64,000 bases of DNA from Bacteroidales bacterium (GCA_017960905.1 JAGCYH010000011.1:62001-126000); one strand, 5' to 3'; shown: positions 8,114-17,252, counted from the first letter of the stretch. Program-made: numbers and translations. Notes: generated from the sequence alone by a model not told the origin.

Positions 8114-9802
8114 ATGAAAAAACAACTGTATTTATTAGTGGCGCTTGCGAGCGCGATGTTCTTTGCCGGCTGTGATAAAGACGATGAAGAAAAAACCATA
8201 AGCAAAATTGAAATCGTTGAAGGTGTTGAGAATCAGACCGGCGACGGAAAAACACTTCAAATGAAAGTAGGACAGAAAATACAATTACATGCCCAACATT
8301 TCCCCGAAAGACTCGACCAACCAACATATTCTTGGAAGTCGAGCAACACAAATGTCGTACAAGCTGGTTATGGTGGTTATGTAACAGCCATAAATACTGG
8401 CACTGCTACAGTTACCGTTACCACCGAATTGGGTGTAGAAACGAAGTGTGTTATTACTGTCGGACTTACAGCAGTAAAGGAAATAAATCTAGAAACTGAT
8501 AATAAGCTGAAGCTTATTGAAGACCCTGATGGTGAGGATTACTATCAGTTGAATATGATAATAGGAGGAACTTACACATTCAACCCAATAACTACACCCG
8601 ATAGTGCGTCGTACAAGTATAATTTGGTTTATGTTACTGTGGATGAAGGATTTGCATATAGCAGTGATGCATTCATCAAATTGTTTAAAGAAGGACAAAG
8701 ACTTACAGAAAATGGTATTCTTCAGATAAGAGGTGAAAATCTTGATGTTACAACTAGTGGTACTATCACTCCAAAGCAGGTAGGTACTACTGATGTTATT
8801 GTAGTATCACCTGATTCACTCTACGCACACAAACGTATACATGTATCCATCAGTCCTATCCTTGAAAAAGATATTGTATTGAGCGACAGTGTAATAACAA
8901 TGGAGAAGGGGGAAACCAAAGAAATTGTTGCGACAGTAAAACCTGATATCACTACATTTAAAGAATTGAGTGTCGACAATATTTCTGGTAATGGTACTGA
9001 CAATATTATAAACTGCCAAGTAACAGAGTCCGACAGAATAAGAATAGTAGCTTTAGAAGAAGGTGAAGCCACTTTTGACGTGTCAGTTTGTAGTGGTATG
9101 ACTAATGGCGTTAATTATGGCAAACAAGTTACAAATGTATTTAGAAAGTGTCGAGTCAAGGTTCTGCCTATATCAGTAAAAGGTTTGACTCTGGACAAAG
9201 GTAGTATTGATATGGTAAATGGGACAACAGCAAAACTGAATGCCACCATTTCACCTTATAATGCCAAGAACCAAAACATAGATTGGAGTTCGCGAAACCC
9301 CAATGTGGTCACCATTAGCACAGATCCAAACAATCCAGGAACGTGTACAATATCTGCTATTGCAAAAGGAACAGCGTACGTTACTGCAACAAGTCAGGAT
9401 GGCAACCATTATCAACAATGCTTGGTTAATGTTGGTTTGCTAACAGATTTCCTTTCGTCAGAAAGTACAGGTATAAGCACGGTATTTAGCTCAAATACAG
9501 GAATGAATAATAAATTGTCATTTAATATCATAAACAACAGCAATGTGGATATTCAACTCACTTATTGTGAAATAATCAATTCAGTAACAGGTAATACCAT
9601 TGCTGGGTGTTCAAGTTTTTCTGATCCTATTGTACGCGCTAATAGCACAGTAGATTATACGCTTAGTGGGCGATGGCTTAACATTGAAGATAACGCTAAA
9701 CCAATTGTAAAATCTACAATTTTGTACGATGGAACTTATTATGAAATAAGATCTTCATACTCATCTGATTATGAACTTAGAAAACTTGGGATGATTAAAT
9801 AA
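8114..9802 (+). CDS. Lipoprotein with bacterial Ig-like (Big2) domains
   Basis: The start at 8114 gives a signal peptide ending in the lipobox FFAGC with Cys20, followed by DKDDEE, an acidic stretch typical of surface-exported Bacteroidota lipoproteins. An earlier ATG at 8090 is in frame but would spoil the signal peptide. Of the 562 residues, two segments look like Big2 domains: about 30-115 (YSWKSSNTNVV, GTATVTVTT) and about 355-445 (DWSSRNPNVVTIS, GTAYVTATS). The function is probably surface adhesion or scaffolding; this is inference. It is the first of three genes with the shared palindrome module and is followed by its own terminator. Confidence 0.8.
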   Translation: MKKQLYLLVALASAMFFAGCDKDDEEKTISKIEIVEGVENQTGDGKTLQMKVGQKIQLHAQHFPERLDQPTYSWKSSNTNVVQAGYGGYVTAINTGTATVTVTTELGVETKCVITVGLTAVKEINLETDNKLKLIEDPDGEDYYQLNMIIGGTYTFNPITTPDSASYKYNLVYVTVDEGFAYSSDAFIKLFKEGQRLTENGILQIRGENLDVTTSGTITPKQVGTTDVIVVSPDSLYAHKRIHVSISPILEKDIVLSDSVITMEKGETKEIVATVKPDITTFKELSVDNISGNGTDNIINCQVTESDRIRIVALEEGEATFDVSVCSGMTNGVNYGKQVTNVFRKCRVKVLPISVKGLTLDKGSIDMVNGTTAKLNATISPYNAKNQNIDWSSRNPNVVTISTDPNNPGTCTISAIAKGTAYVTATSQDGNHYQQCLVNVGLLTDFLSSESTGISTVFSSNTGMNNKLSFNIINNSNVDIQLTYCEIINSVTGNTIAGCSSFSDPIVRANSTVDYTLSGRWLNIEDNAKPIVKSTILYDGTYYEIRSSYSSDYELRKLGMIK

Positions 9803-9811
9803 ACCGAAAAC

Positions 9812-9854
9812 AAAAGAGTCTTTGAAATAATTCATATTTCAAAGACTCTTTTTT
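9812..9854 (+). terminator. Terminator of the Big2 lipoprotein gene
   Basis: A perfect 17-bp stem (9812-9828 with 9836-9852) with a 7-base loop and a T-run follows the stop codon by about 10 bases. Confidence 0.88.
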
Positions 9855-9900
9855 AAATAATCTCATTACATTTGTATCTCAACTAAATCATAAAAAGCAC

Positions 9901-10836
9901 ATGAAGACAGCCGAACTGCTGAAAGAGTATATATGGATAGTGCAGACCATAAAGCGCTATGGCAAGATATCGTTTGACGAGCTCAACGACAGATGGCTCG
10001 ACACGACACTGAGCGACGGCGCGGCTATGCCGCGCACGACTTTCAACCGGCACCGTGAATCGATCGAAGAACTATTCGGCCTCAGAATAGAGTGCGACAG
10101 CCACGACGGCTACAAATACTACATCAGCAATCAGAACGAGCTGTCGGACAGGTCGATAGCCAACTGGATTTACAACACCATGAGTGTGAGCGTCGAACTG
10201 ATGGACAACCACAGCATCAAAGACCGCATACTGCTAGAGAATGTGCCTTCGGGCAACGACTTCCTGCATCAGATTGTCGAAGCCATGAAGAACAACAATA
10301 TCATCAGCGTGAAGTATCAGCGCTACAACACCTTCAAACCCAAGGACTTTCGCATGGCGCCATACTGCGTCAAACTATGGCACCAGCGGTGGTATGTGCT
10401 CTGCAAACTCGACAACGGCAACATGGGCATCTTCTCGCTCGACCGCATGCGCGAATTGTCGGTTACAACCGACAAGTTCGAAATCGATAGCGATTTCGAC
10501 GCCGAGGCATATTTCCGCGACTGCTACGGCATAGCTGCCAATGTGTTCATCGACACCGAGCGCATCGTAGTGCGCGCCTTCGAAGAAGAGGCCTTCTACA
10601 TACGCGACCTACCGATGCACCACACGCAGAGGGTTGTCGCCCAGACTGAAGAATACACTGACTATGAGATACAAATGCGCCCCACAATCGACTTCTCGGA
10701 GTTCCTCGTGTCGCGTTACTACCGCGTGAAAGTACTTGAACCTCAGTGGCTTGCCAACGAGGTTTACAACATGCATCTGCGCACTCTCGAAATGTACGAC
10801 GCCGACGAGGAAGAAGAACAAGAGGAAGAGAATTGA
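9901..10836 (+). CDS. WYL-domain transcriptional regulator
   Basis: This 311-residue protein has an N-terminal winged helix-turn-helix (about 1-65, with FDELNDRWLDTT and RTTFNRHRESIEELF) and a central WYL domain with the motif WHQRWYVLCKLDNG around residues 160-175. WYL regulators bind nucleic-acid-like ligands, and several (BrxR, CapW) repress phage-defence operons through inverted repeats. Its place inside an island with helicase and nuclease genes fits that role. A TACATTTG -7 box is at 9867-9874 without a clear -33. The acidic C-terminal tail (DADEEEEQEEE) is unusual but harmless. A candidate target is the palindrome found at 8039, 14945 and 18784. Confidence 0.88.
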   Translation: MKTAELLKEYIWIVQTIKRYGKISFDELNDRWLDTTLSDGAAMPRTTFNRHRESIEELFGLRIECDSHDGYKYYISNQNELSDRSIANWIYNTMSVSVELMDNHSIKDRILLENVPSGNDFLHQIVEAMKNNNIISVKYQRYNTFKPKDFRMAPYCVKLWHQRWYVLCKLDNGNMGIFSLDRMRELSVTTDKFEIDSDFDAEAYFRDCYGIAANVFIDTERIVVRAFEEEAFYIRDLPMHHTQRVVAQTEEYTDYEIQMRPTIDFSEFLVSRYYRVKVLEPQWLANEVYNMHLRTLEMYDADEEEEQEEEN

Positions 10837-10898
10837 TGCGGCAGGGCTGTGGCAAAGGATGCTTTTTAGCTTTTGTAGAAAAAAAGACAAAAATAATT

Positions 10899-10929
10899 TT
10901 TGAATTATTAAACCATTTTAATATATTTG
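10899..10929 (+). promoter_or_regulatory. Perfect Bacteroidota promoter for the structured RNA
   Basis: TTTG (10899-10902), 19 bases, TATATTTG (10922-10929). The first RNA hairpin begins five bases after the -7 box, and the same 5-base offset is found at the second copy of this RNA (42468). Confidence 0.8.
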
Positions 10930-10933
10930 TGAT

Positions 10934-11222
10934 GTTTTTATCAGCCCGAAGCTCTTCGGGCTGCATGATAAAAACAGACATATTTTTATAAGGCGTTACT
11001 TAGCGCTTTGTGTTTGACTCATTGGAATCTGGCAGTTTCAAAGTATCGTCAAATGATCAAAGCAATATTAACGCCTACGTAATATGTATTATCACAGACC
11101 AAAAGTCTGTAAGATATACATACAACGTGGGCTTTGGTGTTGCTCGTTCTTGACGATAGGGCAAGCCAGAGCCTCAATGAGTGGGACGAGCAGCAAAGTA
11201 AAATCCCACGTTTCTTATTTTT
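10934..11222 (+). ncRNA. Structured non-coding RNA, copy A
   Basis: About 289 bases between the WYL gene and the helicase gene have no ORF but fold into a series of stems: a 5' hairpin (10934-10975, outer GTTTTTATCA with TGATAAAAAC and an inner GCCCGAAG stem); GGCGTTA (10992-10998) with TAACGCC (11069-11075), enclosing GCTTTG with CAAAGC; ATGTAT/ACAGAC with GTCTGT/ATACAT (11084-11121); and a final long stem CGTGGG (11126-11131) with CCCACG (11205-11210), enclosing TTGCTCG with CGAGCAG, then a T-rich tail. A second copy lies on the minus strand at 42198-42468, and the 5' hairpin differs in sequence but keeps its pairing. It may be the known Bacteroidales-1 RNA class; this could not be checked. 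Confidence 0.8.
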
Positions 11223-11323
11223 ATATGCCTCGTGTTTTTTAATTATTGTTGTTCCGGTTTTGGGGTTGCGGAAACGTGTGGTCGAAATATAATAATCGGC
11301 TAAACTTAAAAAAGAAAAGACTA

Positions 11324-14300
11324 ATGATGCAAAACAACAACCAGGCAGAGGAGTTCATCTACAACACATTACGGGAGAAATCGATATTTCCATACTCAAA
11401 AGAACTTTGTGAGTGTATCGAAAACACTGCGAAATCACTACTGAGCAGCAAACCCAATGCGAAAGAGCCTGTGCTATTGCTCGGCAAAATCCAATGTGGC
11501 AAAACCAACACATTCGAAAACATTATAGGATTGTGTTTCGACCATGGAATTGATGTGTGCGTGGTGATGACAAAAGGGACCAAAACACTTGCCTCTCAAA
11601 CAATTAACAGATTACTAAAAGATTTTAGATGGTTTAAATCCGACGGCACTCTAAACCAAAAAGGCGTAGTGGAGATTTACGACATTCTTGAAAGGTTCAA
11701 AAAAAACGGACTTCAAGAGAGTGTGACGAAACGAGCCAAAATTATTATTGTATGTAAAAAAGAGACCACAAACATTAAGCACCTTATTAATCTATTTAAC
11801 GTTAAATCGCCATATCTCAAAAAGAAAAAAGTACTGGTAGTTGACGACGAGGCCGATTTTGCAAGTTGCAATTTCCGCAAAATACGCAATATTAGTTCGA
11901 TGGCCAAAATCAGCAGTCAAATAATGGAGTTTTTAACAATTCCCGAATATTGCCGTTATTTGCAGGTAACGGCCACGCCATACGCACTCTATTTGCAGCC
12001 CAACGGCTATATTAATCTCAATGCCGACGGTCTTGTGCCTCATTTCAAGCCGCGCCGCACTGTGCTTGTCCCTGTCCACGATAAATACGTGGGTGGAATT
12101 CAGTACTTTGAAAAATCAGAAGATGGCAATTCGTTGTACTCCAATCTTTTTGTGCCGGTAGACGAAAAGTGCATCACCATAATGGGCAAAAAAAATGAAC
12201 GATATACCAATACTGGTATTGCTTCTGACAACCTCAAAAGCATCACCAAAACTCTTGTTTACTATTTTACCGCCGCGGCCATCCGTTCTGTACAAAAGGA
12301 GAAACAAAACTTGATTTGCCAAACAAGTTGCCTTATACACGTGGACACAGACAAAGACGCTCACGAATGGCAGAAAAAACTAAGTATTAGACTTATAGAT
12401 GATATCAAACGTGGTTTCCTTTACGAAATCAACGACAAAGCCGACCTGCGGTTAGAAGAGATGTACGACATTGCTTACGACGACTTTAAAGAATCAAACC
12501 AAAAAGCCAAAAACGAGGGTATAGAAAACATCGATTTGCCGTCGAAACGAGAGGTGAGAGACCGAATTATCAGAATCTTCAACGACAAAGATTATTCGGT
12601 AAACATCATTAATTCAGACCACGAAGTATCAGAATTGCTAAACAAAGACACAGGCCAATTGAACCTCAATAACACCGCTAATATTTTTATAGGCGGCAGC
12701 ATCCTCGACCGTGGAATCACCATCGACAATATGCTGTGTTTCTTCTACGGGCGCGACCCGAAAAATTTCCAGATGGACACCGTTTTGCAGCACGCCCGAA
12801 TGTATGGCAACCGCAGCAAAGAGGATATGGCGGTAACTCGCTTCTTTACCACCAACAGCATTTACATTATATTAAAACGAATCCATCAAATCGACGAAGA
12901 TTTGCGCCAACGTCTCAGCCAAATGGTTGACGATGAGGATATTGACGGCACTTTTGCAACAGAGTTTATCGGATACGACAAGCACATCAAGCCTTGTGCC
13001 GATTCCAAGATAAAATTTACCAACATTTCAATGATAAAGCCCACACAGCGTATTGTTCCTATCGGATTTCAAACAGGTACAAAAAACGTCATCTCAAAAA
13101 CCATCGACGAAATTGACTCGATTATCAAATCAGCACCAGGTTTTGTTAAAAATTCTTTCTTCGAGATGGATTCTTCATTGGCTAAGGATATTATCATAAA
13201 AATCCGCAGCACATTTATCTACGACGACACCCCATTATGCACATTCAACAAAGGCCTTGAATGGGACGAGAACGAAATGCTTGCCGCAATAGAATATTCG
13301 CTCAAGGGCAAAGACTCGCAAAAAGTGCTTATTCACTATGCCGACAACCGCAATATGAGTCGCGTCAGAGAAAACGGTAAATACATTGACGCTCCTGACG
13401 ACGGAAACAACGACACTGCACCTTCACGCGCCGCAGCTACCGATTATCCTGTGCTTATGCTACTACGACAAAACGGATTGAAAAAAGACGGATGGCGCGA
13501 TACACCATTCTATTGGCCTGTTTTGATTGTTCCGCAAAGAATCAAAAAAGTGATGTATGCATTGAACGGTGCAGTGTTGAAAGACAAAGAAATTATTACT
13601 GACGAGGGTTTCGGAATTAACCCCGACGGTGAAAACGTACTGAGACTAACACTTGCAAGTGAACCATTTTGGAATATACTTTTTGGTTTAAAAGACATAG
13701 AGCTTAGAGATATTGACCAAAATACAGCATCAAGATACATCGAACAGTCTCCGACATCGCCTGTCAAATACAAAATACGCACGGACATTCCAATAGATGA
13801 AAGCCAAATTTCAGGAATTGAATCGTACAATAACGGCGTATTCCCTTTCGTATTGCGAAAATTCGACTATATTCTATTTCGTAACTCGCATGACCATTCT
13901 GGTAGTTTGTTACTTGTAAAACTATGGCCATACACCGAGGATTCCATTGTACACTATTCGTTGATGAATGACACCGATAATCTTGCCGATATGTGCAACA
14001 ACGTTACTCCATACTCAGAAAAGACTATATGTAATTGGGGTTTGGAATATCCAATAGATAGTGTTGTTGGCTACAAACTCAACAAAGCCGACCAAAGCAG
14101 ATACGAAATAATAAAAGCGCAATACCTCGAAGGAAAACTTATAAAGCCGGAAGATGTACCACTAATCGAAAACAAAAAAATAGACAGCAACGATAATTCA
14201 GAAACGGTCGTAGGCAACAATGATGATATCCAACCCGACCAGACAGACCGACTCAATAAGGTTGAATTGGATGTAAAACACAGCGAACAACCCTCTCAGA

Positions 14301-14626
14301 CCCTTCGCATAACCTGTCCCGACGGACTGGTTATAGAGAGTCATAAAGCCACGGCGACATTTGTCGAAGCAGTGCTGAAAGCTGGTGTTGAGCGTGTAAA
14401 CCGCTTAGGTATAGAGCGTTGTGGTGTGGCGCTTATAGCGCCCACCAAAGACGCCAAGTACAACCAGACGAAGCTTGAATCGGGCGAATATCTATTCACA
14501 AATCTCAGTACTTCAGACAAGAAAAAGGTTCTCGACACGATAAATGCCGGACTAAAGCTCGGCTGGCGCGTGGAACTGGTAGAAAAAAAGGCTCTATACA
14601 GAGCGTTTCCGCACAACCGCCTGTAA
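11324..14626 (+). CDS. Z1-type superfamily II helicase, predicted defence protein
   Basis: The 1100-residue protein has helicase motifs in order: Walker A GKIQCGKT (about residue 53), VLVVDDEADFAS (about 173), VTATPYA (about 215), GGSILDRGITID (about 456) and QHARMYGNR (about 488). The layout matches Z1-domain proteins, which occur in predicted restriction-like systems. After residue 980 there is a separate small domain (LRITCPDGLVIE to WRVELVEKK) that I cannot name. Two ATGs (11324, 11327) are possible starts. The 0-frame ends at 14626, but an A AAA AAG slip site at 14584-14590 could extend the protein into a domain-2-like fold encoded to 14937. The nuclease gene at 15051 follows on the same strand. 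Confidence 0.8.
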   Translation: MMQNNNQAEEFIYNTLREKSIFPYSKELCECIENTAKSLLSSKPNAKEPVLLLGKIQCGKTNTFENIIGLCFDHGIDVCVVMTKGTKTLASQTINRLLKDFRWFKSDGTLNQKGVVEIYDILERFKKNGLQESVTKRAKIIIVCKKETTNIKHLINLFNVKSPYLKKKKVLVVDDEADFASCNFRKIRNISSMAKISSQIMEFLTIPEYCRYLQVTATPYALYLQPNGYINLNADGLVPHFKPRRTVLVPVHDKYVGGIQYFEKSEDGNSLYSNLFVPVDEKCITIMGKKNERYTNTGIASDNLKSITKTLVYYFTAAAIRSVQKEKQNLICQTSCLIHVDTDKDAHEWQKKLSIRLIDDIKRGFLYEINDKADLRLEEMYDIAYDDFKESNQKAKNEGIENIDLPSKREVRDRIIRIFNDKDYSVNIINSDHEVSELLNKDTGQLNLNNTANIFIGGSILDRGITIDNMLCFFYGRDPKNFQMDTVLQHARMYGNRSKEDMAVTRFFTTNSIYIILKRIHQIDEDLRQRLSQMVDDEDIDGTFATEFIGYDKHIKPCADSKIKFTNISMIKPTQRIVPIGFQTGTKNVISKTIDEIDSIIKSAPGFVKNSFFEMDSSLAKDIIIKIRSTFIYDDTPLCTFNKGLEWDENEMLAAIEYSLKGKDSQKVLIHYADNRNMSRVRENGKYIDAPDDGNNDTAPSRAAATDYPVLMLLRQNGLKKDGWRDTPFYWPVLIVPQRIKKVMYALNGAVLKDKEIITDEGFGINPDGENVLRLTLASEPFWNILFGLKDIELRDIDQNTASRYIEQSPTSPVKYKIRTDIPIDESQISGIESYNNGVFPFVLRKFDYILFRNSHDHSGSLLLVKLWPYTEDSIVHYSLMNDTDNLADMCNNVTPYSEKTICNWGLEYPIDSVVGYKLNKADQSRYEIIKAQYLEGKLIKPEDVPLIENKKIDSNDNSETVVGNNDDIQPDQTDRLNKVELDVKHSEQPSQTLRITCPDGLVIESHKATATFVEAVLKAGVERVNRLGIERCGVALIAPTKDAKYNQTKLESGEYLFTNLSTSDKKKVLDTINAGLKLGWRVELVEKKALYRAFPHNRL
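14584..14590 (+). other. Candidate -1 programmed frameshift site A AAA AAG
   Basis: The heptamer lies in the zero frame as GAA AAA AAG, the same slippery sequence used by Escherichia coli dnaX. A -1 slip continues as EKKGSIQSV and then an open, Pro/Ala/Thr-rich linker to the domain at 14683-14937. A GCTCT-ATAC-AGAGC hairpin follows immediately, and TGTAAC/GTTACA (14622-14645) can form a second stem. The alternative is a simple one-base mutation in a run of seven As. Confidence 0.5.
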
Positions 14627-14937
14627 CTACTAACGGGGCGTTACACCCAGTTGCGGCAGCCACAGCCGACGGTCCGTTCTTCATGCCCGTAAACGAAGCG
14701 CGGTTCAATTCCGGACTGATGGTTCTCAGTGGCGACATTGAGTCCGGCACTATACGTAAAGGCGATCGAGTGAAAATCTCAAACGGCATGCAACTCGCTG
14801 TGTATCGTATAGTTGTGGGCGGCGAACAACGCCAGCAAGCTACAGCCGGCGAAGAGGCAAGTCTGGCATTCAGTGGCGTCGAGCGTGGCGAGGAGCATTT
14901 GTTCAGCAAACCGGGTCTGACAGTATCAAAAGATTAA
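14591..14937 (+). CDS. EF-Tu domain-2-like segment, probable -1 frame extension of the helicase
   Basis: The -1 frame is open from the slip site at 14584-14590 to the TAA at 14935-14937, adding about 115 codons. After a linker rich in Pro, Ala and Thr comes GPFFMPVNEARF, then GDIESGTIRKGDRVKI and AGEEASLAFSGVERGE, which line up well with domain 2 of translation factor EF-Tu (PFLMPVEDVF, GRIERGVVKVGDEVEI, AGDNVGLLLRGV). This beta-barrel binds RNA ends in the translation GTPases. An internal ATG at 14683 would start inside the fold, so independent translation is less likely. Coding similarity begins before that ATG, which supports a fused product. There is no GTPase domain. Confidence 0.6.
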
Positions 14938-14944
14938 AAAAAAA

Positions 14945-15034
14945 TCAGCCTGTACCATTATTTGGTACAGGCTGAAAATATCTTTGCAAACAATAAACAA
15001 AAAGAATAACCAGCCGACGGCGAAAGCCGCCGGC
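14945..15034 (+). promoter_or_regulatory. Palindrome-promoter-leader module, copy 2
   Basis: TCAGCCTGTACCA (14945-14957) and its complement (14963-14975) form a 13-bp palindrome. The TTTG at 14961-14964 is followed after 14 bases by TATCTTTG (14979-14986). A leader hairpin GCCGACGGC-GAAA-GCCGCCGGC (15013-15034, one A-C mismatch) lies before the nuclease start. Every spacing equals that of copy 3 at 18784-18875. Confidence 0.8.
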
Positions 15035-15050
15035 ACAAAAACCTAAGACT

Positions 15051-17171
15051 ATGGAGATAAAAGACAGCAAAGGCGCAGTAGGCGAGGCCTACGACCTCGT
15101 AACCACCAAAGAGAACGCCCTCGACATTCTCTCGGGGCGGAAAAAAGTTGAATTCAGAAAGGCCAACAAGTTCTACGATAGTGTTTTTCTCGATGTAGAT
15201 GATAGTGGCAAAATGAAAATCAAAGAAATATTTGCTGTTCATTTTCATGACAGCAACAACACTTGGTTTTTAGATGTATTTGCCTGTTCGATAGCTATTT
15301 ATCATATGCATCCGGACGAAAAGGAAACAATGAAATATCTGCGTGAAAACAATCTGCATGAGATGGATGAAGTTTTAGCTAAAGCAAAAAACTTACCCAT
15401 TGATTCCGAAGAGGTTGAATGGTATTATTCATTAAAAATCGATGGCTATATAGGCACAAATCTGAATGTCAATGAGTTGCCGTCTATTATTGATAAAGTT
15501 AATTTTGACGATTATGTCGGTGATAGCAGCAGTAAAAAAGCACCAAAAAAGACGTCTAAAAAGGAAAATAAAAAGACGCAGCCAACCGTTGAAATTAACT
15601 ATGATGTAGAGGAGCAAGGCCTTCTGAATAAGAATTTTTGGAACATGTACAAAGATTCAGAAAAAGGCAAAAAAGCGATAGATTTATTTAATCCTGAGCC
15701 AGAGAAGTTGGCTGAATCCATCGAAAAACTAGGAGAATACGCTCAAAATGAATTAAATGACGAAAATAGTCCGCATTATATGTACTATGATATTTGGGCT
15801 AATTTTGAGGAAGAGGAAGAGTTTAATAAAAAACTGCAAACTAATACTCGCGAATCATTTTCCGAGTTCATTGACATGTTTTATGTGAAAGAAGCAGATT
15901 TCTCAGACGAAAACGAGATTAAATTTACTGGTCGTATAATATTACCACAACAAGAATACCGTTGGATGGCGAATTCTATCGATTCAATCTCTTTTTATCT
16001 GTATTATAATTATGATTTTTTCAAACCAATCTTCAACAAACTGCGTTTCGACATCATTCGGAGAAACTGTGATGCCATTGGGTTGCGATTACCGCCAATT
16101 CCACGTTCGAATGACTATAAGGAATATTTGATGTATTATTATGATGTATGCGTTGCTTTCAACAATTTTCAGAAAAAAAATAAACTGACTGATGCTGAAT
16201 TTTGCGCTTGCCTTTACGACTACGCACCAATGTATATAAAAGAGGAGAGTTTGTCAGAACTGCCAAAACCAACAAATGTCTGGATTACAGGTGCTGCACC
16301 TGGTGATTTTGACATTCTCGATAACCTTGGTAAAGGAGACAATTCGGGCAACCCAACACTTGTCTGGGCATGTAACGAACGTACAAAACGTGGTGATATT
16401 GTGATAATATATTGCCGTACGCCACGCAGTTGCATTCATTCTATTTGGCGGGCAAAAAACGATGGTATTTTTAATCCGTTCGACTATTACCATTGCCGCG
16501 TGAATGTTTGTGAAGGCATAAGAGTCCCGCCTATAACTTCGAAAGAATTGAAAGCCGACCCATATTTCTCGCAAGTGCCAATAGTACGCAAAAACTTACA
16601 AGGCATTAAGGGAGTGGAGTTTACAGCAGAAGATTATTCTGAATTGTTGCGATTCATAGCGCAGAAAGGAGGCGATGTTTCGGCTTTGCCGAAACTGTTC
16701 GAGGCTGGCAATTACAATTTCGGTGAAGTGAAAATAGAGAAAGATGTTGAGGAGAAAATACTCATTCCGATGCTCGAAAAACTTGGTTACTCATCTGATG
16801 ATTGGACTCGCCAATTGTCGCTTAAAGCAGGACGTAATCAAAAAGCTATTCCCGATTTTGTGTTTTTCGCCAAAGGCGAAAGACATTTCGAGAATGCGCC
16901 TTTTATCATCGAAGCGAAATATGATATGGCTTATATAACTGATCAGCAAAATGCTTTTACTCAAGCACTTTCGTATGCGCGTATGCTGCGCTCTAAGTTA
17001 ATGGGTATTTGCGACAAAAATCGTATAATTCTATACAATGTAAATGATGATGGTTCTTGCAACCGCAATCAGCCTATTTACGAAAACCATTGGGAGACAA
17101 TATATTCTGATGAGTTAGAAGGTGCAAGGCTAAAAAAACTTATCGGCAGAGATGTCGTAAAAAATATATAA
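15051..17171 (+). CDS. EVE-domain, PD-(D/E)XK nuclease (predicted modification-dependent restriction)
   Basis: The 706-residue protein has three recognisable parts: an N-terminal PUA/ASCH-like region (about 1-140, with SGRKKVEFRKANK); an EVE-like domain (about 408-530, NVWITGAAPGDFDIL, KRGDIVIIYCR, IHSIWRAK), a fold that reads modified bases; and a C-terminal HsdR_N-like nuclease (about 565-690) with IPDFVFF and FIIEAKYD as the PD and ExK elements. A Lys-rich linker (KKAPKKTSKKENKKTQ, about 164-180) follows the first part. Together with the helicase upstream this suggests restriction of DNA with altered bases; that is inference from domain content. It has its own promoter module and is followed by a terminator at 17221. 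Confidence 0.75.
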   Translation: MEIKDSKGAVGEAYDLVTTKENALDILSGRKKVEFRKANKFYDSVFLDVDDSGKMKIKEIFAVHFHDSNNTWFLDVFACSIAIYHMHPDEKETMKYLRENNLHEMDEVLAKAKNLPIDSEEVEWYYSLKIDGYIGTNLNVNELPSIIDKVNFDDYVGDSSSKKAPKKTSKKENKKTQPTVEINYDVEEQGLLNKNFWNMYKDSEKGKKAIDLFNPEPEKLAESIEKLGEYAQNELNDENSPHYMYYDIWANFEEEEEFNKKLQTNTRESFSEFIDMFYVKEADFSDENEIKFTGRIILPQQEYRWMANSIDSISFYLYYNYDFFKPIFNKLRFDIIRRNCDAIGLRLPPIPRSNDYKEYLMYYYDVCVAFNNFQKKNKLTDAEFCACLYDYAPMYIKEESLSELPKPTNVWITGAAPGDFDILDNLGKGDNSGNPTLVWACNERTKRGDIVIIYCRTPRSCIHSIWRAKNDGIFNPFDYYHCRVNVCEGIRVPPITSKELKADPYFSQVPIVRKNLQGIKGVEFTAEDYSELLRFIAQKGGDVSALPKLFEAGNYNFGEVKIEKDVEEKILIPMLEKLGYSSDDWTRQLSLKAGRNQKAIPDFVFFAKGERHFENAPFIIEAKYDMAYITDQQNAFTQALSYARMLRSKLMGICDKNRIILYNVNDDGSCNRNQPIYENHWETIYSDELEGARLKKLIGRDVVKNI

Positions 17172-17220
17172 AAACTTGTTGTTCATAACTCAGTGTTTTA
17201 AGGTGTTAATAATTTTAATG

Positions 17221-17251
17221 TTGGGCGGTGCTAAAGCACCGCCCAATTTTT
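17221..17251 (+). terminator. Terminator of the nuclease gene
   Basis: TTGGGCGGTGC (17221-17231) pairs perfectly with GCACCGCCCAA (17236-17246) around a TAAA loop and is followed by five Ts. Confidence 0.9.
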
Positions 17252-17252
17252 G

